From the NCBI GenBank assembly GCA_026710825.1, contig JAPOQH010000121.1, positions 100,465 through 164,464 on the forward strand: a DNA stretch of 64,000 nt, given 5' to 3'. The DNA comes from Chloroflexota bacterium. GTDB lineage: Bacteria; Chloroflexota; Dehalococcoidia; Lucifugimonadales; UBA3495. Every line of letters starts with the position of its first letter. The stretch's first letter is position 1. A program made the translations under genes and the position numbers. The notes under the pieces were generated by a model, which saw only the letters and a list, made by a program, of their open reading frames with translations, was not told the origin of the DNA and made no database searches. Shown here one piece after another: positions 8,673 through 18,737 of this stretch.

Positions 8673-9492
8673 TGCTGCTCTCCTGCTGGTCCGGGGTCAC
8701 GACCGCAGCGGCGGGTTCCGAGGGTTCGTCGCCACGCCGCGGGAACAAAGGAAATAGCGGCCCCCAACCGGTAATAAAATACTGTATGCCGATGCCGATG
8801 AGATTGGACACCACCCAGTACAAGGGTAGACCACTGGGCCAACCCAGGGAGAATGCTCCCAGGAAGATGGGCATCATCCAAAGCATCATCGTTTGACTTG
8901 ACTGCTGCCGCGGGTCCGGCGACGGCATTTGCGTCATCTTTTGTTGTACCCATGTGGTGACCGCAACCAGCACCGGCATCACGATGGGAGACGGGTCCGG
9001 CCGGCTCAGGTCCAGCCACAAAAACCCGTTGTTCACCGGTATCGCTGAGTGAATCGGCGCGAAGGTCAACCAGGGGTACAACTTGTCTGACAGGTTGACC
9101 AGGTCCTCCGGGTTGTTGAACAACGTTTGAATCAACACCCGGAACAGTCCGATCAGAATCGGCATTTGGACAATCAGAGGTCCCAGGCACCCGATCGGGT
9201 TGACGCCGCTTTCCCGGTACAGCCTCATCGTTTCCTGGGAAATGCGTTGCCGATCGCCCGCATACCTTTCCTGTATCTCTCGTACCTTGGGCTGTAGTCC
9301 GGTCATCGACCGCATCTGACGCAACTGCCGAACCGTCAGCGGTATGGTCGCCACCCGCACCAGCACGGTGAAAAGGATGATCGCCAGCCCCATCTGAGAG
9401 AAGCACACGACGTACAACACCAACAGGGTGTTGAGCATGGGCCGGATGATGATCTCTCGCCAGAGATCACCGAATATGGCAAAAATCTCCAC
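8563..9492 (-). CDS. yidC: YidC/Oxa1 membrane protein insertase
   Basis: 309 residues. It inserts and folds membrane proteins, alone or with SecYEG. It is of the short Gram-positive-like type without the large periplasmic domain. Transmembrane segments are visible near residues 20-45, 105-130, 190-215 and 225-245, with the family segment LGPLIVQMPILIGLF. The Arg/Lys-rich tail (residues about 278-309) is typical of ribosome-binding YidC ends, and here it is encoded in the stretch that also encodes the khpB N-terminus. GTG start with AGGA eight bases upstream. Confidence 0.95.
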   Translation of the reverse strand: MEIFAIFGDLWREIIIRPMLNTLLVLYVVCFSQMGLAIILFTVLVRVATIPLTVRQLRQMRSMTGLQPKVREIQERYAGDRQRISQETMRLYRESGVNPIGCLGPLIVQMPILIGLFRVLIQTLFNNPEDLVNLSDKLYPWLTFAPIHSAIPVNNGFLWLDLSRPDPSPIVMPVLVAVTTWVQQKMTQMPSPDPRQQSSQTMMLWMMPIFLGAFSLGWPSGLPLYWVVSNLIGIGIQYFITGWGPLFPLFPRRGDEPSEPAAAVVTPDQQESSSDESDNSNRENRRRGRRAGARSARRRPQRGRGRNTK

Positions 9493-9533
9493 TGATTGCG
9501 TCCTGGACCGCTAAGCGATCTGCCCTCTCATCC

Positions 9534-10751
9534 CTAATTGCACCTGGTGTTTTCTTTGGTGTCGTAGCACCAGAGTATGTTGATCCCGGATTGCACCTGC
9601 ACCCGGCGCACCGTGCCGTCGTCTGAGCCGATGTATACCGAATCCGCCTGAACCGGGATTCCATTCTGAACTCGGTCCGGCAGCCTGGTCAGCGGAGCTT
9701 TGATCTCGGCGTCGCCCACCGTCAGGGAGGCGATCTCCTGGGCCGTCCCGTGGGATGTCTCTGTGGCGCGCAGCACCGACAATTTGCCGTCCACCGTAGC
9801 TACCACTATCCCCCGGTCCAGCAGCACCGGACTCGAAACTACCGGCGCTCCGAGGTCGTACTCCCACAGCAGCGAACCGTTTTCGTCCAGCGCGTACACT
9901 TTGCCGTCCATCGATGGCGCATAGATCGCTCGGCCCGATGCCACGGGCGTCGCCCACCACCAGTTGCCCGCGGTAAATTGCCACCGAGGCTGTCCATCGT
10001 TCAGACCAAGGGCGTAAAGCTGGCGATCAAATGAACCCACGATCAGCAGGTTCTTGTGGATTAGCGGCCGCGCTACGACTGCCGCTCCCGTGTCAAACTT
10101 CCAAATGAGCTCACCACTGGTCAAGCTCACTGCGTACACGCTCCCGTCCTGGGACCCGAAGTAGGCCACTCCGTTTCGCAGCACTGGAGTGGACCATATC
10201 TCTCCTTCCGTCTGGAACGGCGACCAACGCAGGCCATCCCCGGTCAGAGCGTTGAACGCATACAGCCCGCCGTCTTCCGACCCTACGGCAATGATCCTGC
10301 CGGCCTCGTCCAGTGCCGGACTGCCTACCAGCGGTACGTCCTCCTCGGGTTCAACCTGCGGACGACGCCATGCCGTGGCGGCCGCGCCGCCACCCGCCGG
10401 CGGGTCAATCGCGTACAGGACCCCATCGATCCCTGCCACGTACAGGTACGTCCCCACCGCCGGGGCGTTGTATGTCCCGCGAAAGCCGTTTTCGCCTCCG
10501 ACTGTGGAGACCCAACGTGTGCTTACCCCTTCCGATATCAGATCATTCAGGGCGTACACCTGGCCTTCCAAGGTGGCTGCGTACACTACTCCGTCATCCA
10601 CCGCCACTGCTCCCCACCCACTGGTGGACGCTCCCAAATTGGGAGTACATCCGGCGCCGGCGATCCCGATTGCGATCGCCAGGGCGAACAGGATGCCCAG
10701 CCAGGAATGTCTATGCCAGGCGTTGCGCAAGGGATTGAAACAACGACGCAT
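9534..10751 (-). CDS. PQQ-like beta-propeller lipoprotein or exported protein
   Basis: About 405 residues. The N-terminus has a positive stretch, a hydrophobic segment (LGILFALAIAIGIAGAG) and then Cys, a likely though not perfect lipobox. The rest consists of PQQ/BamB-like blades with repeated (V)YALN, LYAFNA, VYAVSLTSGELIWKFDTG and VYALDENGSLLWEYDLG signatures. Such propellers form interaction platforms at the membrane surface. Its place between yidD and yidC suggests, by context only, a link to membrane protein assembly. I chose the internal ATG because the longer frame would run into yidD. Confidence 0.8.
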   Translation of the reverse strand: MRRCFNPLRNAWHRHSWLGILFALAIAIGIAGAGCTPNLGASTSGWGAVAVDDGVVYAATLEGQVYALNDLISEGVSTRWVSTVGGENGFRGTYNAPAVGTYLYVAGIDGVLYAIDPPAGGGAAATAWRRPQVEPEEDVPLVGSPALDEAGRIIAVGSEDGGLYAFNALTGDGLRWSPFQTEGEIWSTPVLRNGVAYFGSQDGSVYAVSLTSGELIWKFDTGAAVVARPLIHKNLLIVGSFDRQLYALGLNDGQPRWQFTAGNWWWATPVASGRAIYAPSMDGKVYALDENGSLLWEYDLGAPVVSSPVLLDRGIVVATVDGKLSVLRATETSHGTAQEIASLTVGDAEIKAPLTRLPDRVQNGIPVQADSVYIGSDDGTVRRVQVQSGINILWCYDTKENTRCN

Positions 10752-10779
10752 CTTGGTCAATGGCCTGCTGGGTATCCAA

Positions 10780-10989
10780 TCACGATACGGGATCGTAGCC
10801 CTGCCCACCCATCGGGCGGCAACGCAAAATCCGCTTTAATCCGAGCCAACTGCCTCGGACAATCCCGTAGCGCGCGACCGCTTCCGCCGTGTATTGCGAA
10901 CAACTGGGGTCGAACCGGCACATCGCGGGCATATAGGGAGATACGGCCTGCTGATAAAGCCGGATCATCCTCAGCGCCGCCAGCTTCAC
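10780..10989 (-). CDS. yidD: Membrane protein insertion efficiency factor YidD
   Basis: 69 residues, the family's usual size. The signature is [23 protein letters not shown] with the conserved cysteines, followed by [18 protein letters not shown]. It is a small amphipathic inner-membrane-associated protein that aids YidC-dependent insertion. GTG start, with a GTGA overlap on the rnpA stop, so it is coupled to rnpA. Confidence 0.95.
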   Translation of the reverse strand: MKLAALRMIRLYQQAVSPYMPAMCRFDPSCSQYTAEAVARYGIVRGSWLGLKRILRCRPMGGQGYDPVS

Positions 10990-11330
10990 GGTTTTGACCC
11001 CGTCGCCATCAGGTTGGTGCGCCTCATCAGGTTGTGCGCGGCCCGCTCCAGAGCACCGTAGTCAGCCGCCCCTGCATCTTTGCGCGCCATGATGATTGCA
11101 TCCCATCCGGGTTCGCAATCCGTCAACCGCACCGCCTCACGCAACCGCCGTTTGATGCGGTTCCTGACCACTGCATTGCCCACCCGTTTGCTGGCTACGA
11201 AGCAGAATCGTGATCGGTCCAGACCGTTGGCGGAAAGGCGCAACACGAGAAGACGGTTGGCCGCGCTCCGCCCGTTTTGGTGGATCTCCAAAATGCGGGC
11301 GTTTCCGGTAAGTCGATGGTGTCTTTGCAT
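10986..11330 (-). CDS. rnpA: Ribonuclease P protein component
   Basis: 114 residues from the ATG at 11328-11330. A longer frame to 11,366 is possible, but MQRHHRLTG matches the family N-terminus. It is the basic protein subunit that assists the RNase P RNA in 5' tRNA maturation. The diagnostic block [19 protein letters not shown] is intact and FCFVASKR precedes it. It lies 44 bp downstream of rpmH and overlaps yidD, the classical order. Confidence 0.95.
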   Translation of the reverse strand: MQRHHRLTGNARILEIHQNGRSAANRLLVLRLSANGLDRSRFCFVASKRVGNAVVRNRIKRRLREAVRLTDCEPGWDAIIMARKDAGAADYGALERAAHNLMRRTNLMATGSKP

Positions 11331-11374
11331 CGATGCCCGGAGGCCAACTGCAGCTGGGTGGATCAACAGGTCAA

Positions 11375-11512
11375 CTACACGGAAAGCTTGTGCCGGCCTT
11401 TGAACCGGCGCCGGCGCAATACCGCGCGACCATCCGAGGTGCGAGAACGTGAGCGGAAACCGTGCACTCGTGCGCGGCGTCGCTTTTTGGGCTGGTAAGT
11501 TCGTTTCGGCAT
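11375..11512 (-). CDS. rpmH: 50S ribosomal protein L34
   Basis: 45 residues, [19 protein letters not shown] through the Arg-rich end GRHKLSV, a typical bL34. CGGAG lies eight bases before the ATG. It is the first gene of the minus-strand run through rnpA, yidD, yidC, khpB and the pur genes. A dnaA gene is not next to it, so a replication origin is not indicated here. Confidence 0.97.
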   Translation of the reverse strand: MPKRTYQPKKRRRARVHGFRSRSRTSDGRAVLRRRRFKGRHKLSV

Positions 11513-11534
11513 ACTGTTTCTCCGAGAGTATTCA

Positions 11535-11563
11535 ATACTAATGCCATTGCCCCGGTGCGTCAA
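11535..11563 (-). promoter_or_regulatory. Promoter of the rpmH operon
   Basis: On the minus strand: TTGACG (11558-11563), a 17-base spacer, then TAGTAT (11535-11540), ending 23 bp before the rpmH ATG. The match is five of six at -35 and four of six at -10, with ideal spacing and position. Confidence 0.55.
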
Positions 11564-11885
11564 GAACGGCTAATCACCGGCCAACGCTCCGGCGCGACCT
11601 GTTGCGGATCCGTTGGTTCCTATTGACCCGCCACGCGTGCATCCAACACTATACGCGTCGCGGCCAGAATCGCGCGCCAGCGGAATTGCGGTTTTGGACG
11701 CCTAATTCGCCAAAAGAGGGACCGCTGGTAACCTGAGTTCGCTACCTGTATTGGCCCACTTGCCCCGCCAGCAATCGGAGTCCAACCGGGTATTTCCGGC
11801 GAAACGCTTACGCTGGCGCGGCTGTGCCGTTATAATTCCGCTCAGGACGCAACTGAGAAGCCCATCTCAACTCGGACGCGCGACG
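11564..11885. other. Intergenic stretch between divergent genes
   Basis: Apart from the rpmH promoter at its left edge I see no RNA gene, repeat or convincing hairpin. No clear promoter for the plus-strand gene at 11,886 was found. Confidence 0.5.
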
Positions 11886-12275
11886 ATGAAAGAACGATAC
11901 GAACAGGAAATCGAACAGCTCCTCAGCGAGCTCGAGGCCGAATCCCCCCAGCCCGCCGGCGTCCCTCCACCTGACGATCCGGTGCGTCCTGTGGACGATG
12001 AGCCGTCGCCTTTTACCCCCAGGCCCAAGGTGGGCATGTCGCTGATATCTCCGGCCAAATTGGCGTTGGCGGGAATCATCCTGGCCGTCGTTGGTCTCGT
12101 GATGCCGTTGCTGAAATGGCTTTCACTCGTCGGGTTGGCTGTCCTGGCAGCCTCCGTGGTTTGGATGTTCGTCCGGCGCATGGGCAAGCAGCAGCCCGCG
12201 TATTGGCGCGGCCGCCCTATCGAAGAGCCGCCCCAGGGGACTTGGCAGCGATTCCGCCGCTGGTTGGCTAAATAA
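11886..12275 (+). CDS. Small membrane protein with acidic Pro-rich N-terminus
   Basis: 129 residues. Residues 1-55 are hydrophilic, starting MKERYEQEIEQLLSELE and then rich in Pro and Asp. Two hydrophobic helices follow (LALAGIILAVVGLVMPLL and LVGLAVLAASVVWMFV) and a short basic cytoplasmic tail ends in FRRWLAK. No catalytic motif. It is convergent with the gamma-glutamyltransferase gene, with only one base between their stops. Function unknown. Confidence 0.65.
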   Translation: MKERYEQEIEQLLSELEAESPQPAGVPPPDDPVRPVDDEPSPFTPRPKVGMSLISPAKLALAGIILAVVGLVMPLLKWLSLVGLAVLAASVVWMFVRRMGKQQPAYWRGRPIEEPPQGTWQRFRRWLAK

Positions 12276-12276
12276 G

Positions 12277-13878
12277 CTACCAGCCTACTGCGGCCCCGTC
12301 CTTCCTGGGTTCGCTTCCACCGCTTAGGACCCCGCTCTCCGGATCCCTGCTGATTGCTTGACCCCCTCCCATGCCGCCGGCGCCTCCGCGGCCTGGGCCA
12401 TGCATCACGTTCACCCGGTGGCCCCTGCGATGTAGTTCGGCGACCACCTCGCTGCTAACGTCTCCCTCCAGCCACACCGAATCACCGGCGATTTGGAACC
12501 GCAGCGCGTCCAGCGCACCTTGCGAATCCATGCCGAAATCTACCATGTTGCTGATCACCTGTAGGTGCCCCTGTGGCTGCATGAACCCGCCCATGACACC
12601 GTAGCTCAGCCACAGTTCCCCGTCCCGGGTTGCCATGGCCGGAATGATCGTGTGGAACGGTCGCTTGCCGCCCGTCAACGAATTCGGATGCTTCTCGTCC
12701 AGTTCGAACAGGGACGCACGGTTGTGTAGGACAATCCCGGTTCCCGGCGCCACCAAGCCTGATCCAAAGTTGGTGAACACGCTGTTGATCAGGGAACACG
12801 CGTTGCCCTCTTCGTCGATCACACTGATGTAAACAGTGTCGCTGCCTGGGACCATCTTGCCGTAGGGAGCGGTTTGCATCGCCGCGGTTGGGTCTATCAA
12901 CTTGCGCCGTGCGTCCGCGTACTTTTTGGATGTCCACATCTCAATCGGAACGTCAACGCAACGCGGGTCGGCCAAGTACTCAAACGCATCCGCGAATCCC
13001 AGCCGCGTGGCCTCGATCAGGTGGTGGTACCGGTCCGCGCTCTGTGGCCCCATTCCTGCGATATCAAAGCCTTCGGCGATGTTCAGCGCCTCCAGCGCTA
13101 TGATGCCCTGCCCGTTCGGCGGGCATTCCCAGCAGGTCCCCCCCCGGTAGTCCGTCTTGATCGGTTCGTCCCAGTCGGAGTGGTGAGTCGCCAGGTCCTC
13201 CTCGCTGAGCCAACCTCCCTGCTCTTGAACGAAATTCGCCATGGTCTGTGCGATCGGACCCGTGTAGAAGCTTTCGCTCCCTCCCTCCGCAACGGTGCGC
13301 AGCGTCTTCGCCAACGTCGGCAACCTCATCATCTCGCCTTCCCGCGGCGCGCGTCCATCGGTCAGCAACTCTTGACCCGATGGCAGCCGGGACAGTTTTT
13401 CCTCCTGCTGTTGCCACTGGTACGCGATTATGTCACTTACGGGGAATCCGTTTTCAGCGTACTCAATCGCTGGTTCCAACGCGTCCGCCAGGCTGATGGT
13501 GCCCTCGCTATCCAGCAGGACCTTCCACCCATGCACCGTTCCCGGTACGGATACCGAGTACGGGCCAATCGCCGGCATCCTGCTGCGTCCCTGCGATAGC
13601 AACTCGTCAATGCTCGCCGCCTTGGGAGCGCGACCGCTCCCGTTTAGCGCCACCACATCCTTGCGCTTGGCCTTCCAGATCAAGGCGAAAAGGTCGCCGC
13701 CCACCCCCGTGGACATCGGCTCCACCACGTTCAAAGTCGCCGCTGTTGCCACCGCCGCGTCGACCGCGTTGCCTCCGGCCATGAGAATCCGCAGGCCCGC
13801 CATGGCTGCCAACGGTTGGCTGGTCGCCACCATGCCGTGCGTGGCGTGTACTGTGGATCGACGCGAATTGAAGAACAT
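12277..13878 (-). CDS. Gamma-glutamyltransferase family protein
   Basis: 533 residues from the ATG at 13876-13878 (GGAG seven bases upstream). The family self-cleaves before a Thr that then acts as the nucleophile. Here SDTVYISVIDEEGNACSL places it at about Thr348, and GGxA-type segments (MAGGNAVDAAVATA, STGVGGDLF) are present. No signal peptide is visible, so it is more like the cytoplasmic YwrD-type members than secreted Ggt. The tail is Gly-rich (GRGGAGGMGGGQA). The substrate could be glutathione or another gamma-glutamyl or acyl amide. Confidence 0.88.
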   Translation of the reverse strand: MFFNSRRSTVHATHGMVATSQPLAAMAGLRILMAGGNAVDAAVATAATLNVVEPMSTGVGGDLFALIWKAKRKDVVALNGSGRAPKAASIDELLSQGRSRMPAIGPYSVSVPGTVHGWKVLLDSEGTISLADALEPAIEYAENGFPVSDIIAYQWQQQEEKLSRLPSGQELLTDGRAPREGEMMRLPTLAKTLRTVAEGGSESFYTGPIAQTMANFVQEQGGWLSEEDLATHHSDWDEPIKTDYRGGTCWECPPNGQGIIALEALNIAEGFDIAGMGPQSADRYHHLIEATRLGFADAFEYLADPRCVDVPIEMWTSKKYADARRKLIDPTAAMQTAPYGKMVPGSDTVYISVIDEEGNACSLINSVFTNFGSGLVAPGTGIVLHNRASLFELDEKHPNSLTGGKRPFHTIIPAMATRDGELWLSYGVMGGFMQPQGHLQVISNMVDFGMDSQGALDALRFQIAGDSVWLEGDVSSEVVAELHRRGHRVNVMHGPGRGGAGGMGGGQAISRDPESGVLSGGSEPRKDGAAVGW

Positions 13879-14116
13879 AGGACAACTCCAAGCGTGATGC
13901 GGGCTTGATTTGCGCCATCTTTGTACACCCGCTCCGAACGATTGACAAGACCGCCGGCATGCCAACGGTCTACCATAGACCGCCGTTCGGGTATATAATC
14001 GTTCGGGTTTAGCCCCCGCTGGGTGTAACGCATCCGGCTGGCTCGTCCGGGCCTGTAGTCCAACAATCCTTGGCAACCTTTGCGGCCCGTGGAACTCACT
14101 TGCTGAGGAGGAGATC

Positions 14117-16345
14117 ATGCCAGAATCTTCCAAAATTATTTACACCGAAACTGACGAGGCTCCGTACCTCGCTACTCACTCCCTGTTGCCGATCTTGCAG
14201 GCGTTCACCAAGGGCTCCGGGATCGAGTTGGAAACGTGGGACATCTCGTTGTCCGGACGTATCATCGCCAACTTCCCCGACAACCTGACCGAAGCCCAGC
14301 GGATCCCCGACTATCTCCGGATGTGCGGCGAACTCTGCCTCGAACCCTCTGCCAATCTCATCAAGCTACCCAACATCAGCGCGTCAATTCCCCAACTCAA
14401 AGGCGCCATCGCGGAGCTGCAGGGCCAGGGATACGACATACCCGATTACCCCGACCAACCCGCCAACGACGCCGAACGCGAGATTCAGGTCCGCTATTCC
14501 CGCGTGATTGGTAGCGCCGTGAACCCGGTCATTCGGGAGGGTAACTCCGACCGCCGCTCATCCAACGCGGTCAAAGAGCATGGCTTGCGTAATCCCCACC
14601 GCATGATGCAGGACTGGCCCGAGGTCTCGAAGACCCGTGTTGGCCACATGACCGACGGCGATTTCTTCAGTACCGAAGTCGCGGTTACTACCTCCCAGGC
14701 CGGAAGCGCCACCATACAGTTCGTCGCCAACGACGGCAGCGTAACCGAGCTCAAATCCGGCATCCCGTTGCAGGTCGGCGAAATCATTGACTGCGCCGTC
14801 ATGAACGTTGCCAAATTGCGCCAGTTCTACACCGAGCAGATGGAGCAGGCCAAAGCCGACGACCTCCTGCTGGGTCTCCACGTCAAGACAACAATGATGC
14901 GCGTGTCGGACCCGATCATCTTCGGACATCTGGTTACCGAATTTTTCAGCGACGTGTTCGATAAGCACGCAGAGGCATTGGCCCAGGTTGCGGTGGACCC
15001 CGACAACGGCGTAGCCGAATTGCTCACCAAGATCCAGGACCTTCCGGAAGCAAAGCGAACGGAAATCGAAGCCGATATCCAGGCATCTTACGACCAGCGC
15101 CCTGATCTCATGATGGTGAACTCCTACCGCGGCATCAGCAACCTCCACGTCCCCAGCGACACCATCATCGACGCTTCCATGCCGGTGGTCATCCGTGATG
15201 GCGGTCGTACCTGGGGACCCGACAACGAGCTCCACGACACCATCGCCCTGATCCCGGACCGCTCCTACGCCACTATCTATCAGGCGGTGGTTGAAGACTG
15301 TCAGCAACACGGAGCCTTGGACCCCTCGACCCTCGGCAGCGTCGCCAACGTCGGCCTTATGGCCCAGGCCGCCGAGGAATACGGCTCCCACGACAAGACC
15401 TTTGAAGCCCCCGGCAACGGGTCCATCCAGGTCGTCGACCAATCCGGCAGCGTTCTGATGGAACAGAAGGTGGATAAAGACGACATCTTCCGGATGTGCC
15501 AGACCAAGGACCTCCCGATCCAGGACTGGGTCAAGCTCGGGGTGACCCGTTCCCGTCTCACCGGCCAGGCCGCCATATTCTGGCTCGACGCCAACCGGGC
15601 CCACGACGCAGAGCTGATCAAGAAGGTCGAACAATACCTCCCTGATCATGACACCTCGGGCCTGGATATCCAGACCTTGCCTCCCCTCGAGGCCATGAGG
15701 GCCACCATCACCCGCAGCCGGGCCGGCCAGGACACCATCGCAGTTACCGGTAACGTGCTGCGCGACTACCTCACTGACCTCTTCCCCATCCTTGAATTGG
15801 GCACCAGCGCCAAGATGCTGTCGGTCGTTCCGCTCCTAAATGGCGGTGGAATGTTCGAGACCGGCGCCGGCGGCTCTGCCCCTCGGCACGTACAGCAATT
15901 CGTCGAAGAAGGGCACTTGCGCTGGGACTCGCTCGGTGAATTCTGCGCCCTCGTAGCCTCCTTCGAGCACTATGGCGAAGTGTACAACAGCGATCAGGCC
16001 AGGCTCCTGGCCGACACTCTCGACCAGGCTATCGGCGAACACCTGGAGCACCAGCGCGCGCCATCCCGCAGAGTCAACGAACTCGACACCCGCGGCAGTC
16101 ATTTCTACCTCGCCCTGTATTGGGCGCAGGCTCTCGCCAAGCAGGACCAGGACCCCGATCTGAAAGCCCGCTTCGCCGACGTCGCGCGTCGTATGGAAGA
16201 GAACGAAGAGAAAATCGTTCAGGAACTGGTTGACGCACAGGGAGAAACCGTGAGCATCGGTGGTTACTATCGCCCCGATAGCCAGATGGCCGCCCAAGCC
16301 ATGCGTCCCAGCGCCACCCTCAACGCCATTATCGATGCAATCTAG
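14117..16345 (+). CDS. icd: Isocitrate dehydrogenase (NADP), monomeric type
   Basis: 742 residues, the size of the monomeric Icd2 family (about 740), with the start [20 protein letters not shown] characteristic of it. It converts isocitrate to 2-oxoglutarate in the TCA cycle and makes NADPH. GAGGAGG lies just upstream of the ATG, and a TATAAT box occurs at 13,994-13,999 in the divergent intergenic region. mdh follows 44 bp downstream on the same strand, so two TCA enzymes are probably co-transcribed. Confidence 0.95.
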   Translation: MPESSKIIYTETDEAPYLATHSLLPILQAFTKGSGIELETWDISLSGRIIANFPDNLTEAQRIPDYLRMCGELCLEPSANLIKLPNISASIPQLKGAIAELQGQGYDIPDYPDQPANDAEREIQVRYSRVIGSAVNPVIREGNSDRRSSNAVKEHGLRNPHRMMQDWPEVSKTRVGHMTDGDFFSTEVAVTTSQAGSATIQFVANDGSVTELKSGIPLQVGEIIDCAVMNVAKLRQFYTEQMEQAKADDLLLGLHVKTTMMRVSDPIIFGHLVTEFFSDVFDKHAEALAQVAVDPDNGVAELLTKIQDLPEAKRTEIEADIQASYDQRPDLMMVNSYRGISNLHVPSDTIIDASMPVVIRDGGRTWGPDNELHDTIALIPDRSYATIYQAVVEDCQQHGALDPSTLGSVANVGLMAQAAEEYGSHDKTFEAPGNGSIQVVDQSGSVLMEQKVDKDDIFRMCQTKDLPIQDWVKLGVTRSRLTGQAAIFWLDANRAHDAELIKKVEQYLPDHDTSGLDIQTLPPLEAMRATITRSRAGQDTIAVTGNVLRDYLTDLFPILELGTSAKMLSVVPLLNGGGMFETGAGGSAPRHVQQFVEEGHLRWDSLGEFCALVASFEHYGEVYNSDQARLLADTLDQAIGEHLEHQRAPSRRVNELDTRGSHFYLALYWAQALAKQDQDPDLKARFADVARRMEENEEKIVQELVDAQGETVSIGGYYRPDSQMAAQAMRPSATLNAIIDAI

Positions 16346-16389
16346 CGCCTTGCTGAACCGACAAGGCAACAAGGAGAAACCCTGACCAG

Positions 16390-17325
16390 ATGCGAAGTAA
16401 AGTCACTGTAGTGGGCGCCGGCAACGTCGGCGCCACCACCGCCCAGCGTATCCATCAACTGGGTTACGCTGATGTCGTCCTGGTGGACGTGGTCGAGGAC
16501 CTGCCCCAGGGAAAGGGCTTGGATATGCTGGAATCGGGGCCCATCATCGGCTCCGACGGTACGATCACCGGTTCCAACGGATACGAGGAGACCGCCGGCT
16601 CTGACGTGGTCGTCATCACGGCGGGTATCGCCCGCCGCCCTGGTATGAGCCGCGACGACCTTCTGCTCACCAACATGCGGATCACCGCCGCGGTGACCCA
16701 GGAGATAGTCAAGTACTCCCCCGACTGCATCATCCTTGCGGTGACCAACCCTCTGGATGCCATGGTGCAGAACGTATTCCAGACCGCCGGTTTCCCCCGC
16801 AACAGGGTCTTCGGCATGGCCGGCGTTCTCGACACTGCCCGCTACCGTACCTTTATCGCCCAGGAACTCAACGTCTCGGTCGACGATGTGCAGGCTATGG
16901 TTCTGGGAGGCCACGGCGATGACATGGTGCCGCTCGTGCGCTACACCACCGTCGGCTGCATTCCACTTACTGAACTTCTGTCCCAGGACCGCATCGACTC
17001 CATCGTCCAACGCACTCGCGACGGCGGCGGCGAGATCGTGGCGCTCCTCAAGCAGGGTTCGGCGTTCTACGCCCCATCAGCAGCCATCACCGAGATGGTC
17101 GAGGCCATCCTCTTGGATAAAAAGCGTATCCTCCCCGGCTGCGCGTATCTCGAGGGCGAGTACGGCATCAACGGCCTCTGCGTCGGAGTCCCGGTCAAGA
17201 TTGGCGCCAACGGCGTCGAGCAGGTCATCGAGATTAGCCTCACCGACGAAGAAATGACCGCTCTGCAGAGCTCGGCCGCCTCCGTACAGGAACTCGTGGA
17301 CGTCATGGCCAACGCCGAGGCATAG
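16390..17325 (+). CDS. mdh: Malate dehydrogenase
   Basis: 311 residues, the LDH-like bacterial MDH type. The Rossmann motif is [10 protein letters not shown] (residues 7-16), and Asp33 at the end of beta2 indicates NAD. The substrate loop is ARRPGMSR, followed by VTNPLD, and the catalytic His is in [10 protein letters not shown] (His175). It oxidises malate to oxaloacetate. It is paired with icd upstream and followed by a hairpin terminator. Confidence 0.95.
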   Translation: MRSKVTVVGAGNVGATTAQRIHQLGYADVVLVDVVEDLPQGKGLDMLESGPIIGSDGTITGSNGYEETAGSDVVVITAGIARRPGMSRDDLLLTNMRITAAVTQEIVKYSPDCIILAVTNPLDAMVQNVFQTAGFPRNRVFGMAGVLDTARYRTFIAQELNVSVDDVQAMVLGGHGDDMVPLVRYTTVGCIPLTELLSQDRIDSIVQRTRDGGGEIVALLKQGSAFYAPSAAITEMVEAILLDKKRILPGCAYLEGEYGINGLCVGVPVKIGANGVEQVIEISLTDEEMTALQSSAASVQELVDVMANAEA

Positions 17326-17359
17326 TCCGCACAACCCCCGGATTTACCCAGTATTACGC

Positions 17360-17384
17360 GAGGGCGGGTTCCATACCCGCCCTC
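17360..17384 (+). terminator. Hairpin terminator after mdh
   Basis: GAGGGCGGGT and ACCCGCCCTC (10 bp, perfect) with loop TCCAT, followed by ATTTCT. It is 35 bp after the mdh stop and belongs to the GGGCGGGT palindrome family of this window. Confidence 0.75.
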
Positions 17385-17441
17385 ATTTCTGTGGTGGCGA
17401 GTGTATAATTTAAAAAATTATGACAAATGGAGGACGCCCCC

Positions 17442-18737
17442 ATGACTGAGCGGACTGAAATCGAACGGCAACTGTTGGCGAAAGCTGCTCAATTCCTGCC
17501 GGGCAAATCCAACGGCAACACCAACTATCCCGAGGAATTGAACTTCCTCGTGCGTGAGGGGAAGGCGGGCCGGTGCTGGGACGTATCTGGCAACGAATAT
17601 GTCGACTGGCTCATGGGGTCTGGCCCTATGATCCTCGGGCATGCCCACCCCGCCGTCACCGAAGCGGTAATCGAGGCGGTCGGTCGCGGGTCAACCTTCT
17701 TCGCCAACAACGACCAGGCGGTGATGCTCGCTGAGGAACTCTGCAAGGCCGTCCCCTGCGCCGACAAGGTCCGATTCACCACCAGCGGCACCGACGCCTG
17801 CTTCCAGGCCATGCGCGCCGCCCGCGCCTACACCGGTAAGGAAAAAATTCTCAAGTTCGAGGGTGGTTACCACGGCACCAGCGATTACGCCATGATGTCG
17901 GTGTTCGCCTCGGCGAGCGTGGAGTTTCCCCAGGCGGAGGCCAACAGCGCCGGTATCCCTCGGGCCCTCAGCGACCTTATGCTTGTCTCACAGTTCAACG
18001 ATCTCGATACCACCGCCGCCATCGTCGACGCCCACAAGGATGAACTCGCCGCCATTATCGTCGAACCCCTGCAGCGCACCCTGGCGCCCAACCCTGGATT
18101 CCTGGCCGGCCTCCGCAAAATCACCGAAGACGCCGGAATCCTGCTCATATTCGACGAGGTGGTAACCGGCTTCCGCCTTGCCTATGGTGGCGCCCAGGAA
18201 TACTACGGCGTGACTCCGGACTTGTGCTCGGTTGGCAAGATCATGGGTGGTGGATATCCGCTGGCCGGTGTCCTTGGCAATGACGACGTTATGTCGGTGT
18301 ACGACCGCTCTGCAGTCTCGTCCGACAGCTACGTGGATCAAATAGGCACCCTCAACGGCAACCCCATCGCTTGCGCCGCCGGTTTGGCCACCCTCGCGGA
18401 ACTACGCAAGGAAGGTACGTACGATCGCCTCCACAGCGTTGGCGGACGCATCCGGAACGCCTTGGTCGACGCCTGCTCGGAGCAGGGATTTACGGTCCAG
18501 AGCGTCGGCGAGGACGCCATATTCGACATCTACTTCGCCGACCATGCCGTCCAGAATTACCGAGACGGACTGGCTGCCGACCCAGCCCCACTGGCTAGGC
18601 TCAACGCCGGCCTGTTGGAGCATGGCATCATCAAGTCCTGGCCGCAGAAATTCTACCCGTCCGTCGCCCACACTGACGCAGACGTCGACCAGACCATCGC
18701 CGCCATCCGCGAAGTCGCTCCAACCCTCCGCAGCTAA
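17442..18737 (+). CDS. Class-III PLP aminotransferase, HemL-like
   Basis: 431 residues from the ATG at 17442-17444 (GGAGG eight bases upstream; the ATG 15 bases earlier is worse placed). It is a PLP enzyme of fold type I: TSGTDACFQAMRAAR binds phosphate, LLIFDEVVTGFR gives Asp238, and SVGKIMGGGYPL gives Schiff-base Lys266. It is close in layout to glutamate-1-semialdehyde aminomutase but could be another omega-aminotransferase. A TATAAT box lies at 17,404-17,409. The stop overlaps the opposite-strand gene. Confidence 0.88.
   Translation: MTERTEIERQLLAKAAQFLPGKSNGNTNYPEELNFLVREGKAGRCWDVSGNEYVDWLMGSGPMILGHAHPAVTEAVIEAVGRGSTFFANNDQAVMLAEELCKAVPCADKVRFTTSGTDACFQAMRAARAYTGKEKILKFEGGYHGTSDYAMMSVFASASVEFPQAEANSAGIPRALSDLMLVSQFNDLDTTAAIVDAHKDELAAIIVEPLQRTLAPNPGFLAGLRKITEDAGILLIFDEVVTGFRLAYGGAQEYYGVTPDLCSVGKIMGGGYPLAGVLGNDDVMSVYDRSAVSSDSYVDQIGTLNGNPIACAAGLATLAELRKEGTYDRLHSVGGRIRNALVDACSEQGFTVQSVGEDAIFDIYFADHAVQNYRDGLAADPAPLARLNAGLLEHGIIKSWPQKFYPSVAHTDADVDQTIAAIREVAPTLRS

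Noticed and set aside
11375..11885. Replication origin next to rpmH
   Set aside because: No dnaA gene, no cluster of DnaA boxes (TTATCCACA) and no AT-rich unwinding stretch were seen here.
14558..15649. 363-codon minus-strand frame
   Set aside because: Antisense shadow of the monomeric icd gene. Codon bias and motifs belong to the plus strand.
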